DNA of 64,000 nt, from NCBI GenBank assembly GCA_049610385.1, contig JBMYZL010000013.1:1-64000 (forward strand), written 5' to 3'. Below, piece by piece: positions 56,823 to 64,000 of this stretch (positions are counted from its first letter, which is position 1; every line of letters starts with the position of its first letter). Source of the stretch: JBMYZL01 sp049610385 (GTDB taxonomy: Bacteria > Bacteroidota > Bacteroidia > Flavobacteriales_D > Sanyastnellaceae). The position numbers and the translations under genes were made by a program. Below the pieces are notes generated by a model. It was not told the origin of the DNA. It saw nothing but the letters and a program-made list of their open reading frames with translations, and ran no database searches.

Positions 56823-58066
56823 AACTCCCGTTTCTTCTTGCCCGGCGCTACGCTTTTCAGTTTCGGAATCGGAGGAATCTTACCCATCTCATCTCCGCCA
56901 TTTCCATGTTTGTCATTGCCGCAGTGACCGCTGCCATGGTGGCCATTTTGTCGGCGTTCAACGGGATCGAAGATGTGGTGGAAAGGCTTTTTGGGACGCT
57001 GGATGCACCCGCAGCCCTGGTGCCTACGAACGGTTCGTCGGTCCCCGATTCACTCATCACATGGCTCGCTGCCCAACCAGAAGTGGCCCAAGCTTCACCC
57101 ATTATTGAAGATGAGGCAATCATTCGGTTCGGAGACCAAGGGACAGAGGTTGTTACAGTGTTGGGATTGGACTCCACATTGCTTGGCATGACACGTCTGA
57201 AGGCATCCACGCGTTTCCAAGATGATCAATGGTCAGACCCCAATGCTGAGGTTGCAGCTGTGGCCTTGGGGCTGGGGGTACGAAACCTCCTCGGCGCGGG
57301 GGTCGGTCCTCCAGGGGATCAACGCGCCATCCTGACCTTGAGTGCACCCCAGCGTGGCAAAAGGCTTTCCCGGTTTCGTGAACGGGCATTCAAAAGCATT
57401 TACGTTGCAGCGACAGATGTATTCTCCATCAACGCAGACCTCGATTCAAGGTATGCCCTGGTCTCTATCCCCACAGCTCGCAACCTGTTCGGTCGCCCTG
57501 AATCCGTCTCGCGAATCGAATGGACACCCGTGGATTCAAACGAGATCGACAAGGCCGTGCAAACCCTGTCCACAAGGCTAATCGAGGCCCAACTCCCCTA
57601 TCGCATCCGGACCCGATCCGAAAAAAATGCTTTGATCACACGAACGAACCGGGCTGAAAAATGGGCCACATTCGCCATTTTGAGTTTCATCCTCATCGTC
57701 GCGGCATTCAACGTCATGGCATCCCTCACCATGCTCCTGCTCGACAAAAGACAAGACATCGAGGTCTTGCAATCCATGGGCCTCACAGGGCAACGCCTTG
57801 AGCGGGCCTTTGCCCTTCAAGGGGTGCTGATCAACGCTGTAGGAGGGTTGACCGGAGCCGGATTGGGTTTGCTGTTGGTGGCCGGTCAAGATCGGTTTGG
57901 TTGGCTCAAACTCGAGGGGTCAGTTGTACCAGCTTATCCCGTGCGATTGGCATGGATGGATGTCGTGGGTGTTTTGACTGTGGTGTTGATTGTTGGGGGG
58001 ATGGGATCGGCGTTGATGGTTCGAATTTTGGTGCGGCGGTTGAGCGCGATGAGAGGGGCCTTGTGA
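56819..58066 (+). CDS. FtsX-like ABC transporter permease (LolC/LolE type)
   Basis: A 415-residue inner-membrane protein with one N-terminal membrane helix (SAISMFVIAAVTAAMVAILS), a large periplasmic MacB-like domain and three C-terminal helices. This is the layout of lipoprotein-releasing system permeases. It starts FLLARRYAF, typical of the family. The start is TTG at 56819, overlapping the rbfA stop (TTGA). No ATPase gene is adjacent; it must be encoded elsewhere. Confidence 0.9.
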   Translation: MKLPFLLARRYAFQFRNRRNLTHLISAISMFVIAAVTAAMVAILSAFNGIEDVVERLFGTLDAPAALVPTNGSSVPDSLITWLAAQPEVAQASPIIEDEAIIRFGDQGTEVVTVLGLDSTLLGMTRLKASTRFQDDQWSDPNAEVAAVALGLGVRNLLGAGVGPPGDQRAILTLSAPQRGKRLSRFRERAFKSIYVAATDVFSINADLDSRYALVSIPTARNLFGRPESVSRIEWTPVDSNEIDKAVQTLSTRLIEAQLPYRIRTRSEKNALITRTNRAEKWATFAILSFILIVAAFNVMASLTMLLLDKRQDIEVLQSMGLTGQRLERAFALQGVLINAVGGLTGAGLGLLLVAGQDRFGWLKLEGSVVPAYPVRLAWMDVVGVLTVVLIVGGMGSALMVRILVRRLSAMRGAL

Positions 58067-58080
58067 ACCTCGGTTTGGCC

Positions 58081-59070
58081 TCAGGCCCAGGCCAAATCCA
58101 TGCCCTCCAAAAACACCAATTTTTCCCGAACGCCCTCGGCGCTATCCAACGTCACCAAGTCCAACCGGTGCTGCTTGAAATCGCGGATGCCCTTGAAATA
58201 ATTCGCATAATGACGCCGCATCTCCACAATGCCCAAGCGTTCACCCTTCCACGCAATGCTGCGCTCCAAATGCTCACGCGCTGCCGCCACCCGATCTGTG
58301 AAGGCGATGGGCTCCATTTTTTCGCCCCCAGTAGCCATAAAGTGCTTGATTTCTTGGAACACCCAAGGGGACCCGATGGCCGCTCGACCAATCATGATGC
58401 CATCCACACCATAACGCTCCCGGTATTCCACAGCCTTTTCCGGTGAATCAATGTCCCCATTGCCAAACACAGGGATGTGCATTCGGGGATTGTTCTTCAC
58501 CTCTGCAATCAATGACCAATCTGCCTCCCCCTTGTACATCTGAGCACGGGTTCGGCCATGGATGCTGATGGCCTGAATCCCAACATCTTGTAGACGTTCA
58601 GCGACCTCCACGATGTACTTGGATTCATCATCCCAGCCCAATCGGGTCTTCACCGTCACTGGCAACTTGCACGTGTCCACGATTTCTCGGGTCATTGTGA
58701 CCATTTTGGGAATGTCCTGTAAAATTCCTGCACCCGCTCCACGGCAGGCCACCTTTTTCACCGGGCATCCGTAGTTGATGTCGACGACGTCTGGCTGGGC
58801 AGCTTCGGTGATGGTCGCTGCTTGCCGCATCGATTCAATTTCACTGCCGAAAATTTGAATCCCGATGGGCCTTTCGTATTCGAAAATATCGAGTTTCGCC
58901 CGGCTCTTGGCCGCATCCCGAATCAACCCCTCAGAAGAGATGAATTCGGTGTACATCATGTCCGCTCCATATTTCTTGCACAAGGCGCGAAACGGCGGAT
59001 CACTCACATCTTCCATCGGGGCGAGCAACAAGGGGAATTCCCCGATTTCCACATCTCCTATTCGTACCAT
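58081..59070 (-). CDS. dusB: tRNA-dihydrouridine synthase DusB-type
   Basis: A 329-residue FMN enzyme reducing specific uridines in tRNA. Motifs: APMEDVSDPPFRALC (FMN site), INYGCPVKKVACRGAGAGIL with the catalytic Cys, VTVKTRLGWDD, ISIHGRTRAQMYKGEADW and GNGDIDSPEKA. The ATG at 59070 matches the family start (MVRIG). It is divergent from the CPBP protease gene and their start codons overlap within CCATGG. A perfect -7 element (TATTTTTG) lies 32 nt upstream, inside the other gene's coding region. Confidence 0.95.
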   Translation of the reverse strand: MVRIGDVEIGEFPLLLAPMEDVSDPPFRALCKKYGADMMYTEFISSEGLIRDAAKSRAKLDIFEYERPIGIQIFGSEIESMRQAATITEAAQPDVVDINYGCPVKKVACRGAGAGILQDIPKMVTMTREIVDTCKLPVTVKTRLGWDDESKYIVEVAERLQDVGIQAISIHGRTRAQMYKGEADWSLIAEVKNNPRMHIPVFGNGDIDSPEKAVEYRERYGVDGIMIGRAAIGSPWVFQEIKHFMATGGEKMEPIAFTDRVAAAREHLERSIAWKGERLGIVEMRRHYANYFKGIRDFKQHRLDLVTLDSAEGVREKLVFLEGMDLAWA

Positions 59071-60073
59071 GGCGTTTTCCGACGAACTTGCAGTCGAACT
59101 GCAAAAATACGAGATGATTCGACGCGCATTTTCCGGGATGCATCCCCTTCTCCAGGTGATCTTCTTTTTCAGCATGGTGTTAACCGGTATGGCATTGGCC
59201 ATGGGCTTGGGCATTTACATGCTGTCCACAATTGCTGGGGAAAGTTGGGACGCGACCATGAACGCTGCGAGCCAACCAGCATCCGAATGGGGCAAGGTGG
59301 TGAATTTGGTTTTGAACAGCACCAACCAAATCCTGGCCTTTGGACTGGCTGCTCTCGGCTATCATTGGCTTTTCGGGGGCACAGCCCGAACGGCTTTTTC
59401 ACCCCTTCCGAATGCACCCGCTCGGCCATTTTTCGGCTGGTTCCTGAGTGCCGCTGTGGCGGCTTTGGCCATGTCACCGTTATTGGATGTGACCTATCGC
59501 CTCAACCGCATGATCGTTGAATGGACCCCGTGGGGGGAATGGGTGGCGCAATATGAGGCCGCGGCCGAGGTGGTCACGCGCGCTTTGCTGACGATGCCTG
59601 ATCTGTCCAGCTTCATTTGGACGGTCATCACGGTGGCATTGCTGCCAGCAGTCTTCGAAGAAATTGCCTTTCGCGGGGTGCTGATGCCGCGCTTGGCCAA
59701 ATCCACTGGCAACATTCACGCTGCGGTTTGGATCAGTGCCGCACTCTTCAGTGCCATTCACTTGCAGTTTTTTGGATTCGTACCCCGCATGCTGATCGGT
59801 GCCGGACTGGGGTATTTGACCATCCACAGCGGCCGACTTTGGCCCGCCATGGTTGGGCACTTCGTCAACAACGGATCTGCAGTCATGGCTGCCTACATCA
59901 TCGGGCCAGATTGGTTTGACACTGGCATGGACCCGATGAGCCCTTGGTCGTCAGAGGATTATGCGTTCGCGGCAGGGAGTTTTGTTGTGCTGATTGCCGC
60001 TTTTATCTGGTGGCGAAAACGGCCGCAAGGACTGACGCTTCAAGCGGCACGATACTTAAAGGCCATTTCCTGA
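59069..60073 (+). CDS. CPBP family intramembrane glutamic endopeptidase
   Basis: A 334-residue membrane protein with about eight hydrophobic segments. The CPBP (CAAX protease/bacteriocin-processing) catalytic motifs are present: FEEIAFRGVLMPRL (EExxxR), a His in SAIHLQFFGFVPRM and HFVNNGSAVM. Members process or modify membrane proteins; the substrate is unknown. ATG at 59069 overlaps the dusB start; ATG at 59114 (MIRRAFSG) is a possible later start that would free the dusB promoter. Confidence 0.88.
   Translation: MAFSDELAVELQKYEMIRRAFSGMHPLLQVIFFFSMVLTGMALAMGLGIYMLSTIAGESWDATMNAASQPASEWGKVVNLVLNSTNQILAFGLAALGYHWLFGGTARTAFSPLPNAPARPFFGWFLSAAVAALAMSPLLDVTYRLNRMIVEWTPWGEWVAQYEAAAEVVTRALLTMPDLSSFIWTVITVALLPAVFEEIAFRGVLMPRLAKSTGNIHAAVWISAALFSAIHLQFFGFVPRMLIGAGLGYLTIHSGRLWPAMVGHFVNNGSAVMAAYIIGPDWFDTGMDPMSPWSSEDYAFAAGSFVVLIAAFIWWRKRPQGLTLQAARYLKAIS
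59102..59109 (-). promoter_or_regulatory. candidate -7 element of dusB
   Basis: TATTTTTG on the minus strand, an exact TAnnTTTG match, about 32 nt before the dusB ATG and inside the first codons of the divergent protease gene. Confidence 0.45.
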
Positions 60074-60082
60074 GGCCCCCGC

Positions 60083-60754
60083 TTAGCTGCTGAGGAAAGC
60101 GCTCGCAATCACGAGGTCCTCGGGGGTCGTGACTTTGATGTTTTCAGGATTGCCATTCACCAGTGTAATGACTTGGCCCGCGTATTCAAAAACGCTGGCA
60201 TCGTCCGTAAATCGGCTGTCGTAAGGAACGTTGTAAGCCGCTTTGATTTGGCCCAAATCGAAACATTGTGGCGTCTGCACCGCCCGCAAACCCGAGCGGT
60301 CAAGCGCGTGCGAGCCCGCTCCATGCACTTCCCGAATGCTATCCTTCACCGGAACCACTGGAATGGCACAACCCGTGCCCCCGGCGGCAGCGGCATAACA
60401 TCTTCGGATGGTTTCCTCATCTACAAACGGACGAACAGCATCGTGAATCCCGACCACCCCTGAATTCGGCAATGCGGCAAGACCGGCCTGCACGGAGTGA
60501 AACCGCTCTTCGCCACCAGGCACAATGCGATTTACCCCTGCAGGTCCATGAACCTGCTCGAGTTGTTTGAACGTATCAAAGAGGCCTTCAAACAACACCA
60601 AAGTAATGTCAAGGTCATCCCCGAGTGCAGCGCGGAATCGACGAAGGGTCCACCACATGAGCGGCAGACCCTCGAGTTCGATGAACTGCTTGGCCACCGG
60701 CGTCCGCATGCGCGTGCCGGTCCCACCCGCGACCACAATCAAGTATCGCTTCAC
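60083..60754 (-). CDS. ispD: 2-C-methyl-D-erythritol 4-phosphate cytidylyltransferase
   Basis: A 223-residue enzyme of the MEP isoprenoid pathway that forms CDP-methylerythritol. The nucleotide loop VAGGTGTRM lies at the N-terminus (usual form AAGxGxRM), with the Lys of AKQF, then GGEERFHSVQAGL, HDAVRPFV and DDASVFEY. Length is normal. It begins 4 bp after the superoxide dismutase stop, so both share a transcript. Confidence 0.95.
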   Translation of the reverse strand: MKRYLIVVAGGTGTRMRTPVAKQFIELEGLPLMWWTLRRFRAALGDDLDITLVLFEGLFDTFKQLEQVHGPAGVNRIVPGGEERFHSVQAGLAALPNSGVVGIHDAVRPFVDEETIRRCYAAAAGGTGCAIPVVPVKDSIREVHGAGSHALDRSGLRAVQTPQCFDLGQIKAAYNVPYDSRFTDDASVFEYAGQVITLVNGNPENIKVTTPEDLVIASAFLSS

Positions 60755-60758
60755 CGGA

Positions 60759-61367
60759 TCAGGCCTTGGCCGCAGCGTATCGGCGCGCCACCTCGTCCCA
60801 GTTGATCACATTGAAAAACGCTGCGATGTACTCTGGACGGCGATTTTGGTAATTGAGGTAGTATGCGTGTTCCCAGACATCCAATCCCAAAATGGGTGTG
60901 CCTTCACAACCCATGCCCGGCATCAAGGGATTGTCTTGATTGGCGGTTGAGCAAACCTCCAATTGGCCGGATTTCCCGACACAAAGCCATGCCCAACCCG
61001 ATCCAAATCGAGTGGCCGCAGCGGCCGCAAATGCCTCTTGAAAACGGGCCATGCCGCCCAAATCCGCTTCAATCGCCGCCGCCAATTCTCCTGAAGGCTG
61101 TCCACCACCATTGGGCGACATGACACTCCAAAACAAATTGTGATTGTAATACCCGCCGCCGTTGTTGCGAATGGCACCATTGTCCACGTGGTTTGCCAAC
61201 AAGTCCTCCAATGAGGTTCCGTCAAGCCCAGCAGCGGATACCGCATCATTCAACTTGGCGGTGTATCCCGCATGGTGCTTGCCATGATGGATTTCCATGG
61301 TTCTTCCATCGATGTGTGGCTCCAATGCGTCATGGGCATAGCCGAGGTCGGGAAGTTCAAATGCCAT
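60759..61367 (-). CDS. superoxide dismutase (Fe/Mn)
   Basis: A 202-residue cytoplasmic Fe/Mn superoxide dismutase. Start ATG 61367 gives MAFELPDLGYAHDALEPHID, the normal N-terminus. Metal ligands: His of ALEPHID, His of YYNHNLFW, and Asp and His of LDVWEHAYYL. Fe versus Mn cannot be told reliably by eye. It has its own -7 element and is followed by ispD. Confidence 0.95.
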   Translation of the reverse strand: MAFELPDLGYAHDALEPHIDGRTMEIHHGKHHAGYTAKLNDAVSAAGLDGTSLEDLLANHVDNGAIRNNGGGYYNHNLFWSVMSPNGGGQPSGELAAAIEADLGGMARFQEAFAAAAATRFGSGWAWLCVGKSGQLEVCSTANQDNPLMPGMGCEGTPILGLDVWEHAYYLNYQNRRPEYIAAFFNVINWDEVARRYAAAKA

Positions 61368-61395
61368 TTTTTTGTGTTTTGGTGTGTTGTGAAAA

Positions 61396-63102
61396 TCAAT
61401 TTGATGACAAAGATAATTGGCCATCGACGATTTGCAGTTGTGCTGCGTTTTCAAGCCAAATCACCGCCTCCTTGACCATGCGATCCTGCTTGAGCATCAA
61501 CTCGTGATAAGCCGATTCACCAAACAAGTTCCGGGCCACTTGCGCGGCCAAACGGGTTTGGATCACCTCCCGTTCCCAAGGCGCAAATTCAGGCACCAGG
61601 AATCCGGCAGAATCCGCAGACGCCTCCAACACCTCCAACGCTTTGTCCAATTCCGTTTCTGAAAGTCCACGCCAATCCTCCAAATCCGACAACACGTCCC
61701 GGCGATCATCCACGAAGTCGAAGGCTGCATCCCGCAAAATACCGGCCCAGGTGACATCCGCCAGAAAATTGGAATAACGACTGGTGTCAAATGGGACAAA
61801 CACATCTGGGGTGATGCCCCCACCTCCATAAACCACTCGCCCTCCTGCTGTGGTGTAAAGGAGGGAATCCACCCGTGGTATGCTGTCCTTGAAAAACAAT
61901 TCTCCAGAATCGTATCGTTCCACATAATCATCCCCATAGTCAACCTCCTCTCCGTAGGGTTTTTGAATCGCCCGCCCTGTTGGGGTGTAGAAACGGGCCA
62001 CGGTCAACCGCAAAGCCCCCGAGCCCGGCAGCCCGAACTCCTCTTGGACCAGCCCCTTGCCAAAAGACCGTCGTCCCAAAGTAACGCCTCGGTCGTTGTC
62101 CTGAATGGCTCCTGCAAAAATTTCTGACGCGGATGCACTGGACTCATCGATGAGAACCGCCACATCCCAATCCGAATAACGCCCGTCCTCCGTGGCTTGG
62201 TAGGTTCTCCGCGGGGAATGAGAACCTTCCGTGTACACCACCATTTGGTCTTCCAACAAGAAAGACTTCACCATGGGCACAACCGCATTCAAATAGCCAC
62301 CACCGTTGCCACGCAAATCCACCACCACCTGACGCAAGCCTTCCGTCTCCAATGATTCCATCGCCTGTTCGAACTCATCCGCTGTATTTGCCGCAAATCG
62401 CACCACCTTGATGTAACCCACTTCAGTGCCTTCAATTTGGGCCGCGGAGACCACACTATAAATGGGAATTTCATCACGCTCCAAATGCACCTCCCACATC
62501 GACTGACCCGGTCGGTGGATGCCCAGGCGCACTTCGGTGCCCCGCGGTCCTTTCAACAACTTGACCACACGCGCATTGGTCAACTCAGGTCCAGAAATGG
62601 GTGCTCCATCCACTTCGACGATGCAATCCCCTGCCCGAATGCCTGCTGCTTCAGATGGCCCCCCAGCGATGGTCTGAACCACCCGCAAGGTGTCCGCGTT
62701 AATCAAAAATTCCACCCCTATGCCTTCAAAATTGCCCTCCATCGGTTCAGCCATCGCCGCCAACTCCTCCGGACTGAAGTAATAAGAATGGGGGTCGAGT
62801 TTCTCCAGAATGGCATCCACAGCTACCGATTCCAACTCTTCCCGCATCACGGGATCCACATACGTTCGTTCAATTTTATCCAAGATGTGAACCAATCGGC
62901 CCCGGGTCTCTCCGGAACCCATCAAAACGCGCTGGTTTTCAAACCCTCCCGTATACATGCCCAGCAACAGCCCCAGCACCAAGACAATGGCATACATCAT
63001 CGGCTGATAAGCGGGTGACGCGCGTCGTTCCTCTCGGCGCACGGAGGGGATCTCCGGGGCTGGACTGGGGAAAGATTCCGTTTCGGGTTGCTCAGGGTTC
63101 AT
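61396..63102 (-). CDS. S41 family C-terminal processing peptidase
   Basis: A 568-residue protease with one N-terminal membrane segment (MMYAIVLVLGLLLGMYTG), so the catalytic part is periplasmic. A PDZ domain spans about 110-190 (EGIGVEFLI, AAGIRAGDCIVEVDG), and the S41 core shows DLRGNGGGYLNAVVPM, the Ser in DESSASASEIFAGAI and the Lys in RRSFGKGLVQ. The C-terminal helical extension is typical of CtpA/Prc. Its start overlaps the dCMP deaminase gene by 11 bp. Confidence 0.95.
   Translation of the reverse strand: MNPEQPETESFPSPAPEIPSVRREERRASPAYQPMMYAIVLVLGLLLGMYTGGFENQRVLMGSGETRGRLVHILDKIERTYVDPVMREELESVAVDAILEKLDPHSYYFSPEELAAMAEPMEGNFEGIGVEFLINADTLRVVQTIAGGPSEAAGIRAGDCIVEVDGAPISGPELTNARVVKLLKGPRGTEVRLGIHRPGQSMWEVHLERDEIPIYSVVSAAQIEGTEVGYIKVVRFAANTADEFEQAMESLETEGLRQVVVDLRGNGGGYLNAVVPMVKSFLLEDQMVVYTEGSHSPRRTYQATEDGRYSDWDVAVLIDESSASASEIFAGAIQDNDRGVTLGRRSFGKGLVQEEFGLPGSGALRLTVARFYTPTGRAIQKPYGEEVDYGDDYVERYDSGELFFKDSIPRVDSLLYTTAGGRVVYGGGGITPDVFVPFDTSRYSNFLADVTWAGILRDAAFDFVDDRRDVLSDLEDWRGLSETELDKALEVLEASADSAGFLVPEFAPWEREVIQTRLAAQVARNLFGESAYHELMLKQDRMVKEAVIWLENAAQLQIVDGQLSLSSN
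61408..61415 (-). promoter_or_regulatory. -7 element of the superoxide dismutase gene
   Basis: TATCTTTG on the minus strand, an exact consensus match overlapping the end of the S41 protease gene, about 40 nt before the start codon, with an A-rich leader. Confidence 0.45.
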
Positions 63103-63526
63103 TCGATAAGGCTACAATTTCCACCCCAGCCTGGTTCAAAAAAACCAAACCACTATCGTCTTTGTAGGCCTCGCTGTACACCACACGGATGATTCCCGCT
63201 TGATAAATCAACTTGGCGCATTCGCGACACGGACTGAGCGTAATGTACAACGTCGCACCTGCCGAACTGTTGTTGGACCTGGCCAATTTGGTGATGGCAT
63301 TCGCCTCTGCGTGAAGCACATACCAATGGGTGTCTCCACAATCGTCCTCACACACATTCGGGAATCCGGATGGGGTGCCATTGTATCCGTCCGCAATGAT
63401 CATGCGATCTTTCACGATGAGGGCACCAACCTGCTTCCGCTGACAGTGGGACAATTTTGCCCATTCTGTGGCCATGCGCATGTATGCCCGGTCGTATCGA
63501 AGTTGTTTCGCTTGCTCCTTGTTCAT
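63092..63526 (-). CDS. dCMP deaminase family protein
   Basis: A 144-residue zinc-dependent deoxycytidylate deaminase, producing dUMP for thymidylate synthesis. Zinc motifs: HAEANAI (His and catalytic Glu) and SPCREC (two Cys). The substrate-side DGYNGTPSGFPN is typical of dCMP deaminases. ATG at 63526 gives MNKEQAKQLRYDRAYMRMA, the family start. The S41 protease gene overlaps its end. Confidence 0.93.
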   Translation of the reverse strand: MNKEQAKQLRYDRAYMRMATEWAKLSHCQRKQVGALIVKDRMIIADGYNGTPSGFPNVCEDDCGDTHWYVLHAEANAITKLARSNNSSAGATLYITLSPCRECAKLIYQAGIIRVVYSEAYKDDSGLVFLNQAGVEIVALSNEP

Positions 63527-63589
63527 TCGTGGGCTTCGTTTCTTCGTCTGCCTGTTCCGGATGCAAGTTACACCCTGCGCCGTCCTTCG

Positions 63590-63597
63590 TAGCTTCG
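63590..63597 (+). promoter_or_regulatory. TAnnTTyG element 5 nt before the cobalamin adenosyltransferase start
   Basis: TAGCTTCG, then CAGGC and ATG, matching the geometry at mce, SDR and rbfA. Confidence 0.45.
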
Positions 63598-63602
63598 CAG
63601 GC

Positions 63603-64000
63603 ATGCAGATTTACACGCGGACTGGAGATGATGGGACCACAGGCTTGTTCGGTGGGGGGCGGGTTCGAAAAGACGCCTTGCGGATTGAGGCGTATGGAAC
63701 ATTGGATGAGTTGAATGCTTTTGTAGGTGCCTTGGCCGATTTCGATGCCCTTCCAGAGGTCGATCGGACTTTGATGCGACAACATCAAGCCGATTTGTTT
63801 ACCATCGGCAGTCATTTGGCAACGGTGGGCGAGGAAATGCAGGCGCATTTGCCCCATTTGCCTGAAAGCCGGATTGAAGAAATGGAGGCTTGGATGGACC
63901 AAACTTCCTCCACTTTGCCTCCCCTGAAAGCCTTTGTTTTACCGGGAGGACACGCGATGGTCAGTGCAGCTCACCTGTGCCGGGTCGTCTGTCGCCGCGC
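63603..64000 (+). CDS. ATP:cob(I)alamin adenosyltransferase (PduO type), cut by window edge
   Basis: The first 132 residues of a PduO-type adenosyltransferase, which makes adenosylcobalamin. The ATP-binding N-terminus MQIYTRTGDDGTTGLFGGGR is diagnostic; GTLDELNAFVG and FVLPGGHAMVSAAHL follow in family order, with CRRA at the edge beginning the VCRRAER motif. The 3' end lies outside the window. The gene is divergent from dCMP deaminase (76-bp gap). Its product would serve a cobalamin enzyme such as methylmalonyl-CoA mutase, consistent with mce nearby. Confidence 0.93.
   Translation, partial: MQIYTRTGDDGTTGLFGGGRVRKDALRIEAYGTLDELNAFVGALADFDALPEVDRTLMRQHQADLFTIGSHLATVGEEMQAHLPHLPESRIEEMEAWMDQTSSTLPPLKAFVLPGGHAMVSAAHLCRVVCRR

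Overview
The window looks like chromosomal DNA of a free-living, probably marine, member of the Bacteroidota (Flavobacteriales-like). Evidence: two proteins carry type IX secretion (T9SS) tails (a type A tail at 24387-25433 and a gliding-motility-associated type B tail at 41373-43373) and a third has a probable one (37073-38611); many secreted proteins contain FISUMP domains and the Cys-rich repeat ACNYxxxAxxDDGSC; Shine-Dalgarno sites are nearly absent; and several genes have the Bacteroidota -7 promoter element TAnnTTTG. No rRNA, tRNA, CRISPR array, insertion sequence or phage gene was found.

Left part (0.3-16.2 kb). After a DUF3089 lipoprotein and a FISUMP surface protein comes a dense cluster built around PAPS-dependent sulfotransferase folds. 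The minus-strand arm (3358-9169) encodes a methyltransferase, a sulfotransferase, a sulfotransferase-cytochrome P450 fusion and a second, free-standing P450, with start/stop overlaps at two of three junctions. A divergent plus-strand arm (9668-12098) has three sulfotransferases joined by ATGA overlaps. It runs convergently into a third arm (12062-16234, minus) with two more sulfotransferases and a sulfotransferase-GT4 glycosyltransferase fusion. In total there are eight sulfotransferase domains, two P450 domains, one methyltransferase and one glycosyltransferase in 13 kb. I infer a pathway making a sulfated, oxidised and glycosylated small molecule, lipid or surface glycan; the product cannot be read from sequence. 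This cluster is the best candidate in the window for an undescribed system.

Middle part (16.5-51 kb). This is mostly cell-surface and secreted proteins: a 2439-residue mosaic protein, a T9SS type A protein, an MBOAT/SGNH acyl-transfer pair, a 1052-residue putative metalloprotease, a putative rhamnosyltransferase-like enzyme, FISUMP, FG-GAP and lectin/PKD proteins, and two long tandem paralogues that share 739 bp of apparently identical 3' DNA. Six of these proteins carry a dockerin-like DLLxLLxxFG module at one end. A GapN-type aldehyde dehydrogenase, a DCC-family protein, a TIGR03032 protein and a histone-deacetylase-fold protein lie between them.

Right part (51-64 kb). This is conserved housekeeping: methylmalonyl-CoA epimerase, an SDR, glutamate dehydrogenase, a small membrane protein with a cytochrome c lipoprotein, hflX, rbfA, an FtsX-type permease, dusB, a CPBP protease, ispD, superoxide dismutase, an S41 protease, dCMP deaminase and a cobalamin adenosyltransferase cut by the window edge. 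Five plus-strand genes here have TAnnTTyG only 4-5 nt before the ATG, which suggests leaderless transcripts.
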